Shown: positions 1-6,931 of the stretch, one piece after another
Numbering within the stretch: position 1 is the stretch's first letter
Layout of the letters: each line of letters starts with the position of its first letter
Assembly (NCBI RefSeq): GCF_004337505.1
Contig: NZ_SJZI01000009.1
Location: forward strand, 39,435 to 103,434
Direction of reading: 5' to 3'
DNA length: 64,000 bases
Source: Flaviaestuariibacter flavus
GTDB lineage: Bacteria; Bacteroidota; Bacteroidia; Chitinophagales; Chitinophagaceae
The notes under the pieces: generated by a model
The model's input: the letters and a program-made list of their open reading frames with translations, nothing else
Told to the model about the DNA's origin: nothing
Database searches by the model: none
Program-made: the position numbers and the translations under genes

Positions 1-244
1 CGGAGTATTCGATCTCCTCGAGGGTGTTGTAGATATCGCCGTCTTCCACGATGGTGCGGCGGCGGAAGATCTCGAGGTCACCTTTTTCCGCGTTCACGAT
101 CACGTCGAAGGTTTCGTCGGAGCCGTACTTTTTGCGCAGCAGGGTGCGGAATACGTCCTCCACGACCCGCATGAGGGTGGGGCGGTCAATATTTTCGGCG
201 TCTTTGAACTCCTGGAACGCTTCAATCAGGTTGATGCTTGCCAT
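1..244 (-). CDS. nusA: Transcription termination/antitermination factor NusA, N-terminal part
   Basis: The reverse strand from 244 encodes a protein beginning MASINLIEAFQEFKDAENID, with a following segment rich in VVEDVFRTLLRKKYG, which is the start of the NusA N-terminal RNA polymerase-binding domain. NusA binds elongating RNA polymerase and modulates pausing, termination and antitermination. Only about 81 codons lie in the window; the S1, KH and C-terminal domains run off the left edge. It lies 80 bp downstream of rimP on the same strand, matching the conserved rimP-nusA(-infB) order. The ATG at 244 is chosen because the conserved N-terminal sequence begins exactly there. Confidence 0.93.
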   Translation of the reverse strand, partial: MASINLIEAFQEFKDAENIDRPTLMRVVEDVFRTLLRKKYGSDETFDVIVNAEKGDLEIFRRRTIVEDGDIYNTLEEIEYS

Positions 245-324
245 ACAATTCTGGTTTTTTTCCGTGAGCCGTCAACCTAAAGCCGTGAGCGCTGGCGCCC
301 GCGGCCCGGGGTGGGCCCTGTCGA

Positions 325-798
325 TTAGAACTTTACTTGAACTTTTGTTGTTTTAATATCGGTAAACAGGATAGTCTCCTGCTTCATTTCTTTCTTTTTG
401 CCCTTACCGGCCTCGGTTTCCACCACGATGCCGTCTTCGGTGGCGGCGGTGAGCTTGCCTTCAAGCCGGGTGCCGGCCTCGTCGGCGAGGGTCACCTCCA
501 CGTAACGGCCCACGTTCTTGGCATACTGGCGGTGCAGCTTCAGGGGTTCATCCACGCCGGCCGACGATACTTCGAGCGAGAAGTTGCCGTCGGGGAAGAG
601 GCCGCCTTCCTCGAGCTGCTTGTACAGCTTGCGGTTGTACTGCACGAGGGCAGACAGGGGCAGCCCTTCATCGCTGTCGAGAAACACCTTGATGTTGTTG
701 GTGGGCTTGATGCGCACGTCCACCAGGAAGTGTTTCGGGTCTTCGATGAGGCCTTCGATCTGCGTTTTCAGGGTCTCGATCAGGTTCTCTGTTGTCAT
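325..798 (-). CDS. rimP: Ribosome maturation factor RimP
   Basis: A 157-residue cytoplasmic protein that assists maturation of the 30S subunit. It begins MTTENLIETLKTQIEGL; the family features seen are an N-terminal alpha/beta domain with FLVDVRI and LDSDEGLPLSALVQYNRKLYKQLEE, then the signature FSLEVSSAGVDEPL and a C-terminal Sm-like beta barrel (GRYVEVTL through VETEAGKGKKKEMKQETILF). The frame stays open 22 codons upstream, but the ATG at 798 places the start at the usual RimP N-terminus. It precedes nusA on the same strand, the standard context. No Shine-Dalgarno sequence is visible. Confidence 0.95.
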   Translation of the reverse strand: MTTENLIETLKTQIEGLIEDPKHFLVDVRIKPTNNIKVFLDSDEGLPLSALVQYNRKLYKQLEEGGLFPDGNFSLEVSSAGVDEPLKLHRQYAKNVGRYVEVTLADEAGTRLEGKLTAATEDGIVVETEAGKGKKKEMKQETILFTDIKTTKVQVKF

Positions 799-895
799 AG
801 TATAAAAGAAGAAGGGAACGGCCACGTTCCCTTCATTCGTCAAATCCGGCACGAAAGTAAGCAAAAAGGCCTATTCATTCCAAAACCTTTTGGGA

Positions 896-995
896 GGTTT
901 TTGCAGGTTTTAAAGGGTTTTTCACGGTTCGGGAGGGTACAGTGAGGTTTTAGGGGGTTCTAACGGTTTTGGAAGGTTCCCGCGGGTCCTGATGG
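896..995. repeat. Degenerate 10-bp tandem array (GGTTTTnnnn)
   Basis: Upstream of rimP about ten units start at almost exact 10-bp intervals (896, 906, 916, 926, 936, 946, 956, about 965, 975, 985). Most begin GGT or GGTTTT, with T-tracts. The 10-bp phase matches the DNA helical repeat, so the tract may be intrinsically curved. No credible gene is present between 799 and 1111. A related array with about 21-bp spacing lies at 20200-20400. Confidence 0.7.
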
Positions 996-1117
996 TGCCT
1001 GGTTTTTAAAGTTCGGGCTATGCGCCGGGGGCTGCGACCGGGGGAAAAGTTAATAATGAGCCGAAAACGTAAAAGCTCAAAACCGTAAAACGCCGAATCG
1101 GGTACCTTTGGGTGGCT

Positions 1118-1372
1118 ATGCTCGCTGTACTTTTCTACATATTCCTCGCCTACCTGCTTTTCCGCTTTGTTTTCGGCTTCCTGGTCCCGATTATCCGCAC
1201 CACGCGCCAGGTAAAGCGGGGCTTCCGGGAAATGAATGAGCGGATGGGCTCCTTCGGCGGTCAGCACCCCGAAGATCTCCACTCGGCGCAGGCTCCCGGC
1301 CAGCGGAGCCAGGTAAATTCCAAGGCCCCTTCCAAAGACGACTATATCGACTTCGAGGAAATCAAGGAGTAA
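1118..1372 (+). CDS. Small membrane protein, DUF4834-like
   Basis: An 84-residue protein with one N-terminal transmembrane segment (LAVLFYIFLAYLLFRFVFGF) followed by a short basic region (TRQVKRGFREMNERM), a flexible linker, and an acidic end DYIDFEEIKE. This architecture and tail resemble the small DUF4834 family of Bacteroidota, whose function is unknown. A GTG two codons upstream (1112) is an alternative start; the ATG at 1118 is preferred. It stands alone between rimP (divergent) and the split tRNA. Likely inner membrane with the tail in the cytoplasm. Confidence 0.7.
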   Translation: MLAVLFYIFLAYLLFRFVFGFLVPIIRTTRQVKRGFREMNERMGSFGGQHPEDLHSAQAPGQRSQVNSKAPSKDDYIDFEEIKE

Positions 1373-1406
1373 AGCCCTGAAATTCCTAAGTTTGCAAACC
1401 CAAAGA

Positions 1407-1448
1407 GGATCTCGGATCTCGGATCTCGGATCTCGGATCTCGGATCTC
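1407..1448. repeat. Heptamer tandem repeat GGATCTC x6
   Basis: Six perfect head-to-tail copies of GGATCTC lie 35 bp after the DUF4834-like gene, followed by a diverged tail with ACATCCGACATCGG (about 1460-1475). The same flavour of low-complexity intergenic repeat (GATGTCTGAT runs) recurs at 60309-60352 and 63191-63264. Non-coding. Confidence 0.9.
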
Positions 1449-1531
1449 GATCGAAATCGGACATCCGACATCGGAGATCACCAAATTCTCTTTCGGATCC
1501 TTAGCTCAGTTGGTTAGAGCGGCTGACTCAT

Positions 1532-2239
1532 CAAGGATTGTTCTTTGATATTCTGTATTTTGAAAGAAAGCTTTACGATGGCACCTAGAATATGCGTTGT
1601 TTGCGCGACCCCGATAAGCGGTCAGAAGGTGAAATACTGCAGCAATGCATGTAAACAAAAAGACCACTATCACCGGGTGAAGCAGCAAACAACCACGTAT
1701 CATTCTCAAACGATCCGCTCATTGCGGAGGAAGCTACAACTCGTGGAGATGTTTGGTGGAAAATGTGATGCGTGTGGTTATGATAAAAACCTGGCAGCAT
1801 TACATTTTCATCATATCGATGCGAACAATAAAGCGTTTAAGTTAGATGTACGTTTTCTATCGAACCGAACATGGGAAGCAATCATAAGCGAAGCTCAAAA
1901 ATGCAGATTACTTTGTTCCAATTGCCATTCAGAGTTACATCACCCTGAACTGGCTCTTGATAAAGTTCAAAGAATGATCAGCGGTGCCGCCGGCACGAAA
2001 TTGCCGGATGGGATAGGGGTTAATTCAGGGAAGCCTTCCTTTTTGCAAACGCAGAAAGATGGTAATCCTGAGCCAAGCAGGACGAATGGTTAGAAGAGTA
2101 GTCCTGAAGGTGCAGAGACTAGGAAGTGCGGAAACCAGCCAATAAGCTTCCAATAACGCCCCTCACCTGACTGCTCCGCATTAAGCGGAATAAAAGGTGG
2201 TGAGATAGTCCAACTACTTCGCGAAAGCGGAGGAAAGTG
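1532..2239 (+). ncRNA. Group I self-splicing intron (IC3-like)
   Basis: The insertion follows a U and ends in G, as group I introns do. The conserved core is recognisable in order: a P element AAATTGCCGGATG (1998-2010), a Q element GGTAATCCTGAGCCAA (2061-2076), an R element GGTGCAGAGACTA (2109-2121) and an S element GAGATAGTCC (2202-2211). The Q and R segments closely match those of cyanobacterial and plastid tRNA-Leu introns, suggesting subgroup IC3. A candidate hairpin near the 5' splice site pairs ATCAAGG (1530-1536) with CTTTGAT (1543-1549). An endonuclease gene fills the 5' half and its 3' end runs through the P and Q elements. Splicing itself is inferred, not shown. Confidence 0.85.
1578..2093 (+). 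CDS. HNH homing endonuclease of the tRNA intron
   Basis: A 171-residue protein. The N-terminus has a zinc-finger-like pattern (CVVC at about residues 6-9, then CSNACKQ), followed by a basic helix (SLRRKLQLVEMF) and an HNH domain: CDACGY, HFHHID, a conserved N, and CSNCHSELHH. Such enzymes cut the intronless allele and promote intron homing. The ATG at 1578 is used because the zinc pattern begins there; an upstream in-frame ATG at 1545 lies almost at the splice site. The last 30 or so codons (tail LPDGIGVNSGKPSFLQ and onward) are also the P/Q core of the ribozyme, so this tail is probably dictated by RNA structure. Confidence 0.85.
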   Translation: MAPRICVVCATPISGQKVKYCSNACKQKDHYHRVKQQTTTYHSQTIRSLRRKLQLVEMFGGKCDACGYDKNLAALHFHHIDANNKAFKLDVRFLSNRTWEAIISEAQKCRLLCSNCHSELHHPELALDKVQRMISGAAGTKLPDGIGVNSGKPSFLQTQKDGNPEPSRTNG

Positions 2240-2323
2240 AATCAGCGGGTCGTGGGTTCAAGTCCCTCAGGATCCACCAACAAAAAGGGCTGCCCAACGG
2301 CAGTCCTTTTTCATTTCCGGCAT

Positions 2324-2725
2324 TTACGCCGCCTGCGGTCCGCCGAGCAGCTGGCGGATGCTTTCGGCCCAGCGGCGCGCCCGTTTTTCGAAGGGTACGG
2401 CATCTCGGCCGTCGGCCTTCACATTATAGAAAACGATCTCGCAACCGGGGCGGCTCTTGAATTCCAGGCGGAGGCTGATGCGGCGCAGGAAGGCGTCGAG
2501 GCGGCGGCCCGAAAGCGCACCGGGACGGATGGGCGCGTATTCTTTTTTTACGGTGCATTCGCGGATGTCGTCGAGTGCGATGAGCTGCTCACCCGAATCC
2601 ACCACCAGGAGGCGGCGGTTGCGGGCGTCGAGGCCGATGACGGTGTCGCGCAGGATCTCCTGGCTCGACAGCAACAGCATGCGGCGGGCGGCGGATTCCG
2701 TAAAGCGATATAAGAGCTGTTTCAT
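2324..2725 (-). CDS. Conserved-looking hypothetical protein
   Basis: A 133-residue soluble protein beginning MKQLLYRFTESAARRMLLLS. It shows an alternating beta pattern (VIGLDARNRRLLVVDSG, LIALDDIRECTVKKEY, ISLRLEFKSRPGCEIVFYNV) followed by an amphipathic helix AVPFEKRARRWAESIRQLL, a layout reminiscent of PH-like domain proteins. I do not recognise a family and assign no function. It is convergent with the split tRNA and is followed by two further small minus-strand genes upstream. Confidence 0.65.
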   Translation of the reverse strand: MKQLLYRFTESAARRMLLLSSQEILRDTVIGLDARNRRLLVVDSGEQLIALDDIRECTVKKEYAPIRPGALSGRRLDAFLRRISLRLEFKSRPGCEIVFYNVKADGRDAVPFEKRARRWAESIRQLLGGPQAA

Positions 2726-2806
2726 TGATTCTGTTTTAAGTATTCAGGACGGCAGCGGACCGGTTCCGATCGGCTGCCGGGATTCGAGGCCTGCGGACAC
2801 TTGCGC

Positions 2807-2992
2807 TTAGCCTCTGCTGGCCCGGCGGCGCCGGTACAACAGCGCCAGCATAAAAGCCGGCACCGAGAGGTACAGCAGGCGGTAGGCGCCCGGGTGCCCG
2901 GTGATGCCTTCCTCAAGGAGGACCGCATTGAGCAAGGCCAGGGCCAGCACAACGTTGGCAGCCACGAAAACCGGTTTGGATTTTCGATGCAT
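2807..2992 (-). CDS. Small two-TM membrane protein
   Basis: A 61-residue protein from ATG 2992: MHRKSKPVF, then a hydrophobic stretch VAANVVLALALLNAVLL, a short polar loop EEGITGHPGAY, a second hydrophobic stretch LLYLSVPAFMLALLY and a basic end RRRRASRG. This is a two-helix hairpin with an Arg-rich C-terminus, so both ends are probably cytoplasmic. An in-frame ATG at 3007 would add five residues. No family recognised; it is one of a cluster of tiny membrane proteins here. Confidence 0.5.
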   Translation of the reverse strand: MHRKSKPVFVAANVVLALALLNAVLLEEGITGHPGAYRLLYLSVPAFMLALLYRRRRASRG

Positions 2993-3044
2993 GGCAGGAA
3001 TTAACATGTAAAAAGAAAAGGACGCGGGCATCCGCGCGTTGCAA

Positions 3045-3251
3045 TCAGGCTGCCGTCTTGAAATCTTTCCAGCTCGAGAAATAGTAGAGCTCCGAACAGA
3101 AGGGAACGAATTCGGGGAAGGACCAGGTATAGCAATCACACATGTCGAGGATCAGCGTGGCGACATGCCCTTTGTGAAGGTGTTGTATGATTGCGGGATT
3201 CATCCCGACAAACTTAAACCGTTTTCCATCGCTGCCCGCATCCATAACCAT
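3045..3251 (-). CDS. Small hypothetical protein, aromatic and Cys-containing
   Basis: A 68-residue protein from ATG 3251 (MVMDAGSDGKRFKFVGMNPA). The body IIQHLHKGHVATLILDMCDC and the C-terminal segment WSFPEFVPFCSELYYFSSW are protein-like in composition, whereas the overlapping plus-strand frame (3039-3263) is not. No family recognised. It lacks a signal peptide and probably is cytosolic. Its start faces the small plus-strand membrane gene at 3323. Confidence 0.45.
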   Translation of the reverse strand: MVMDAGSDGKRFKFVGMNPAIIQHLHKGHVATLILDMCDCYTWSFPEFVPFCSELYYFSSWKDFKTAA

Positions 3252-3322
3252 AAGAAAGGTTAAAGCGGCGCCGGCCGGAAGCAATCGTGGCACGATTCTC
3301 CGCCTTAGTGGCAAAGCATTTT

Positions 3323-3451
3323 ATGAAAGACACCAATACGGCCTATGTGCCGGAATCCAAGGAAGAAGGTACCGGCCTGGTGATCTTCATGTGTACCCTG
3401 CTGCTGCTCTTCTTTATCGCGATCATTTACGTGGCGGTCAACAGCTTTTAG
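3323..3451 (+). CDS. 42-residue single-TM protein
   Basis: A very short gene: MKDTNTAYVPESKEEGTG, then the hydrophobic helix LVIFMCTLLLLFFIAIIYVAV and NSF. One transmembrane helix with an N-terminal polar tail. No family is recognised, though tiny single-TM proteins of this layout are common in Bacteroidota. Good codon structure and the clean helix support it; it is too short for most gene callers. Confidence 0.55.
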   Translation: MKDTNTAYVPESKEEGTGLVIFMCTLLLLFFIAIIYVAVNSF

Positions 3452-3532
3452 CGCAGCAGCACATCCCGCAGGAAAGGTTAAAGCGTAGCGGCCGCACCCC
3501 GACGGGGAGCGCCGATCCCCTATTTTCGCGGC

Positions 3533-3865
3533 ATGCTGCGTCTCCTGCTCTTCCTGCTGCTCCTGCCCGGCGCATTGCGTGCCGGCACCAACGCGGCGCC
3601 TTCGCTGAAGAAGGCGCTTGCGGAAGGCAGCGTGGTGGCGCGGCACAGCAACCCGGCCCATACCGAGCTCGCGCCCCTGCAGGCCCTGGTACTCCCCGCC
3701 GCGCGTGTAACCGGCCACCTCGTTCCGGGCGGCGCCCTGCTGCCGGTGGCCCCGGGGCTTTCCACGCCCTTGCTTCCCCATTCGATGCGGGGCACAACGC
3801 GCCCCTGGTGCACCGCCGCGCATCGCTACCTGCGGCACAACTACCCCGCGCATGCCTTCTGGTAA
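3533..3865 (+). CDS. Small exported hypothetical protein
   Basis: A 110-residue protein with a clear signal peptide (MLRLLLFLLLLPGALRAGTN) and cleavage likely after RAG or ALRA. The mature part is Ala/Pro/Leu rich and ends WCTAAHRYLRHNYPAHAFW. A TATTTTCG box, one mismatch from TAnnTTTG, ends a few bases before the ATG. GC-rich DNA keeps all frames open here, so the alternative is a chance ORF; the signal peptide argues for reality. Confidence 0.45.
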   Translation: MLRLLLFLLLLPGALRAGTNAAPSLKKALAEGSVVARHSNPAHTELAPLQALVLPAARVTGHLVPGGALLPVAPGLSTPLLPHSMRGTTRPWCTAAHRYLRHNYPAHAFW

Positions 3866-3927
3866 GAAAAAGACGAATCCCGCCCCCGGGCATCTCAGCA
3901 CTTTTTCTTCACTTTAAATTGACTACC

Positions 3928-4047
3928 ATGGCTATCCTGATCACGGCCGGCATTTTGCTGGCTTTTATCGCAGGCGTCATCGGGCTGCTCGTGTTCGTGA
4001 ATAACCGCGACAAGCGACGCGCTGCCCGCGATACCCGCCCGTCCTAA
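3928..4047 (+). CDS. 39-residue single-TM protein
   Basis: From ATG 3928: MAILITAGILLAFIAGVIGL followed by LVFVNNRDKRRAARDTRPS. One N-terminal hydrophobic helix and a strongly basic cytoplasmic tail. It lies 38 bp before the cation antiporter gene and could be cotranscribed with it. No family recognised. A longer frame through this point exists but has no protein-like upstream part. Confidence 0.5.
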   Translation: MAILITAGILLAFIAGVIGLLVFVNNRDKRRAARDTRPS

Positions 4048-4085
4048 GCGACCTCCCCTGATCAGTGTAGGCAAATCGTTTCGCT

Positions 4086-5573
4086 ATGCGTTTACAACCC
4101 GACAACATCCTGCTCATTGGCTCAATCCTGCTGCTGATCAGCGTGCTCGCCGGCAAAGCCATCCGGCGTCTCGGTGTGCCTACGCTGATCTTTTTCCTGC
4201 TCGTCGGCATTGCCGCAGGCTCCGAAGGGATCGGCGGCATCGCTTTCGACAATGCGGCCTTTGCCCAGTTCATCGGCATCGTTGCCCTCAACTTCATCCT
4301 TTTCTCCGGCGGCCTCGATACCAACTGGCGGCATATCCGCCCGGTATTCGGCAAAGGCCTGTCCCTCTCCACCATCGGCGTGCTCATCACCGCGGGCACC
4401 GTAGCCCTCTTCATGCACTATGTGTTCGGCTTCACCCTTGCCGAGGGCGCCCTGCTGGGCTCTGTAGTATCGGCAACCGACGCGGCCGCGGTGTTTTCGA
4501 TCCTGCGCGGCAAAGGCGTGGGCCTCAAAGGCCCACTGCAACCCATGCTGGAGCTTGAGAGCGGCTCCAACGACCCGATGGCCTACTTCCTCACCATCAC
4601 CTTCACCGCCATCGTGGCGGGGGAATCCACCTCGGCAACCAATATGCTGCTGGCCTTCGTACGCGAGTTCGCTATCGGCGGCGCGCTGGGCTACGCCATG
4701 GGACGCGTGTCGGTGTGGATCATCAACCGCATCCGCCTGGGCGCTGAAGGGCTTTACCCGGTGCTGACACTGGGCCTGGCGATGTTCACCTACTCCTTTA
4801 CGCATTACCTGGGCGGTAATGGGTTTCTTGCCATTTACCTCTGCGCGCTCATCATGGGCAACAGCGCCATGCTGCACCGCCGCAGCCTTACCCGCTTTTA
4901 CGACGGGCAGGCCTGGCTGATGCAGATCATTCTCTTTCTTACGCTCGGACTGCTGGTCTTCCCTTCGCGCATCTACCCCATCGCGGCCATGGGCCTGGCG
5001 ATATCCGCCTTTCTCATCTTCGTGGCCCGCCCGCTCGGCGTTTTTGGCGCGCTGGCATTCGCTAATGTCAACACGCGGGGCAAGTGGTTCCTGTCGTGGG
5101 TAGGCCTGCGCGGCTCCGTGCCGATCGTGTTTGCCACCTACCCGCTGCTGGCCGGCATTGCAAAAGCCGACCTCATCTTCAACCTGGTGTTTTTCATTTC
5201 GGTCACCTCGGTGCTGCTGCAGGGCACTACACTTTCCTATGTGGCGAAGAAGCTGCGTGTGGCCGTTCCGGAAAGCGCCCGGCGCCGCATCGATCCCGCC
5301 TTCGAGGCGCAGGACCACATCCGCGGCTCCATGAGCGAGGTGCTGGTGGTACCCGGCGCGCCGGCAATCGGCAAGCGGATCGTGCAATTGCGCCTCCCGG
5401 CCTCGGTTACGATCCTGGCGGTGCAGCGGCACGGGCAATACATCGCGCCAAATGGGTCGACGCTGATCCAGGACGGCGACCAGCTCACCCTGCTCGCAGA
5501 AAACAGCGACACCATCTCCCAGCTGCGCGACTGGCATTTCGGGAAAGCACGCAGCCCGCTTCCGCCTGCGTGA
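4086..5573 (+). CDS. CPA1-type K+/Na+:H+ antiporter with C-terminal RCK_C domain
   Basis: A 495-residue inner membrane antiporter resembling CvrA/NhaP2. About twelve hydrophobic segments fill residues 1-390. The CPA1 motifs are visible: FSGGLDTNW after TM3, SATDAAAVFSIL, and ELESGSNDPMAYF with the Asn-Asp pair of the transport site. A late TM segment carries WVGLRGSVPIVFA. From about residue 410 a TrkA-C/RCK_C-like domain follows (SEVLVVPGAPAIGKRIVQL, GDQLTLLAENSDT). Such proteins exchange K+ or Na+ for H+ and protect against cation or osmotic stress. The ion specificity is not readable from sequence. Confidence 0.9.
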   Translation: MRLQPDNILLIGSILLLISVLAGKAIRRLGVPTLIFFLLVGIAAGSEGIGGIAFDNAAFAQFIGIVALNFILFSGGLDTNWRHIRPVFGKGLSLSTIGVLITAGTVALFMHYVFGFTLAEGALLGSVVSATDAAAVFSILRGKGVGLKGPLQPMLELESGSNDPMAYFLTITFTAIVAGESTSATNMLLAFVREFAIGGALGYAMGRVSVWIINRIRLGAEGLYPVLTLGLAMFTYSFTHYLGGNGFLAIYLCALIMGNSAMLHRRSLTRFYDGQAWLMQIILFLTLGLLVFPSRIYPIAAMGLAISAFLIFVARPLGVFGALAFANVNTRGKWFLSWVGLRGSVPIVFATYPLLAGIAKADLIFNLVFFISVTSVLLQGTTLSYVAKKLRVAVPESARRRIDPAFEAQDHIRGSMSEVLVVPGAPAIGKRIVQLRLPASVTILAVQRHGQYIAPNGSTLIQDGDQLTLLAENSDTISQLRDWHFGKARSPLPPA

Positions 5574-5685
5574 GCGGCCCGGCTTTCGTTAACTTATTCA
5601 GAATGAGGGCCTCCAAACGTTAAACAACGGCCATTAGAAGGGGTTTAAGAGGAGCTCTTCGGATTAAATCCGTATGTTTAACCTG

Positions 5686-5715
5686 AAAGCCCGGAGGCCC
5701 GGGCTTTCCTTTTGC
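5686..5715 (+). terminator. Rho-independent terminator
   Basis: Hairpin AAAGCCCGG (5686-5694) / CCGGGCTTT (5699-5707) followed by CCTTTTG, 113 bp after the antiporter gene and before the desaturase. Confidence 0.7.
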
Positions 5716-5748
5716 CCTTAACGGAAGCTCACGGACTAAAAAAACCCT

Positions 5749-6840
5749 ATGGCCAAGAACTCTTTCATTGACAATCTTTTACAAACGCCTTCGTATGGCT
5801 GGCAGGATGAAAACGGCGAACTGATCGTTCCCACAACGCGGCAACTCTGGCGCGAAACCTTTTCCCGCATCAATGTTTTTAAAAACAAGAACAACTGGAT
5901 CTCCGCCATCAGCGTAGTGATGATCGCCTGCCTGATGCCTTTTGCCGTGAAATTTTTTGCCTCGTATTTTTCCTGGAAGCTGGTCCTCCTGGCCGTGTTT
6001 TACAGTATGGTGATCATGGGCACTCACGGCACCATCTGGTATCACCGCTATTGCACGCACAAGGCTTATAAATTCAGTCACCCCATCTGGCGCATCATGA
6101 CGCAAAACCTGGTGATCAAGACTTTCCCCGAAGAGATGTACGTGCTCTCGCACCACGTGCATCATGTAAAGTCCGACGAGCCCGGCGATCCGTACAACCC
6201 GCGTGGCGGCTTTATGTATTGCATGCTTTCGGAATTCAACCACCACAGCATCAACAAAAACCTCGACGAGGCCGAATACCGCCGCGCCGCGCGCTTTATG
6301 GAGCACAGCGGGGTAGAGCTGAACTCCTATGCACAATACCGCAAATGGGGCTCCGTGGCCACGCCGGTGGCGACCATCGCCAACTGGGCACTCAACTGGG
6401 CCTTCTGGTACGTAGCACTGTTTCTCATCGGCGGTCATGCATTGGCCTGCGCGCTTTTCACCGGTGCCGCGCTCTGGTATATCGGTGTGCGTGCATTTAA
6501 CTACACCGGTCATGGCAAAGGCGAAGTGAAGCACCAGGATGGGATCGACTTCGACCGCAGCAACCTGTCGGTAAACCAGGTGCGCCCCGGCCTCTTTGCC
6601 GGCGAATGGCACAACAACCACCATCTCTATCCCGGCTCGGCGCGCGCAGGCTTCCTGCCTTCGCAAATCGACCTGGCCTGGATCTATATCTGGACGCTTC
6701 ACCGCATCGGCATGGTGGCTTCCTACAAAGACTCGAAAGCGGAGTTCATGCGCAAGTACCTCAACAAAGAGCAAAGCGCCCGCACCGTAGAACCGGCTTT
6801 CAACAGCCAAGCCGCACAGCACATGCCTCATCGGCTGTAA
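5749..6840 (+). CDS. Acyl-CoA / acyl-lipid fatty acid desaturase
   Basis: A 363-residue integral membrane di-iron desaturase of the stearoyl-CoA (delta-9-like) type. The three histidine boxes are present: HRYCTH, HHVHH and HNNHH; a further NYTGHGKG segment contributes the usual extra metal ligand. Hydrophobic helices precede box 1 (residues 48-90) and lie between boxes 2 and 3. It uses O2 and reduced electron carrier to introduce a double bond into acyl chains, adjusting membrane fluidity. It is monocistronic, with terminators on both sides. Position specificity cannot be read. Confidence 0.92.
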   Translation: MAKNSFIDNLLQTPSYGWQDENGELIVPTTRQLWRETFSRINVFKNKNNWISAISVVMIACLMPFAVKFFASYFSWKLVLLAVFYSMVIMGTHGTIWYHRYCTHKAYKFSHPIWRIMTQNLVIKTFPEEMYVLSHHVHHVKSDEPGDPYNPRGGFMYCMLSEFNHHSINKNLDEAEYRRAARFMEHSGVELNSYAQYRKWGSVATPVATIANWALNWAFWYVALFLIGGHALACALFTGAALWYIGVRAFNYTGHGKGEVKHQDGIDFDRSNLSVNQVRPGLFAGEWHNNHHLYPGSARAGFLPSQIDLAWIYIWTLHRIGMVASYKDSKAEFMRKYLNKEQSARTVEPAFNSQAAQHMPHRL

Positions 6841-6871
6841 ACCGGAATTAAAGCAGCACTTTCTGCTTTCC

Positions 6872-6912
6872 AATAGCTACGGCCCGCTTCATGGCGGGCC
6901 GTAGCTATTTTA
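6872..6912. terminator. Bidirectional terminator
   Basis: A 16-bp perfect inverted repeat AATAGCTACGGCCCGC (6872-6887) / GCGGGCCGTAGCTATT (6894-6909), placed between convergent desaturase and terC genes; T-rich after it on the plus strand. Confidence 0.85.
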
Positions 6913-6931
6913 GAAAGGTTCCGGAAGAAGC

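Larger units (their letters stand above)
1495..2279 (+). tRNA. tRNA(CAU), Met or Ile2, split by a group I intron
   Basis: The 5' exon (1495-1531) holds the acceptor strand GGATCCT, a D arm (GCTC/GAGC) and the anticodon stem GCTGA plus CTCAT. The 3' exon (2240-2279) starts AATCAGC, then variable loop, T arm with TTCAAGT, AGGATCC pairing perfectly with the 5' acceptor, discriminator A, and an encoded CCA. Joining gives the 7-nt loop CTCATAA with anticodon CAT at 1529-1531. The inserted 708 bp lie directly after the anticodon. I cannot separate elongator Met from Ile2 (k2C34-modified) by sequence alone; the initiator is less likely because the acceptor is fully paired. One T-T mismatch occurs in the T stem. 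Confidence 0.85.

Noticed and set aside
3187..4047. 286-codon plus-strand frame over the small-gene cluster
   Set aside because: It is Arg/Ala/Gly-rich and merely runs into the real 39-residue membrane protein at its end.
4122..5537. Long open frame on the strand opposite the antiporter (471 codons)
   Set aside because: A shadow of GC-rich coding DNA; its composition (His, Gln and Arg rich) is not protein-like and the plus strand has clear CPA1 motifs. The same applies to long antisense frames at 5779-6873, 6980-7738, 7732-8532, 11325-12368, 13366-14556, 14615-15682, 16877-17809, 18345-19778, 47144-48787 and 60632-62866.
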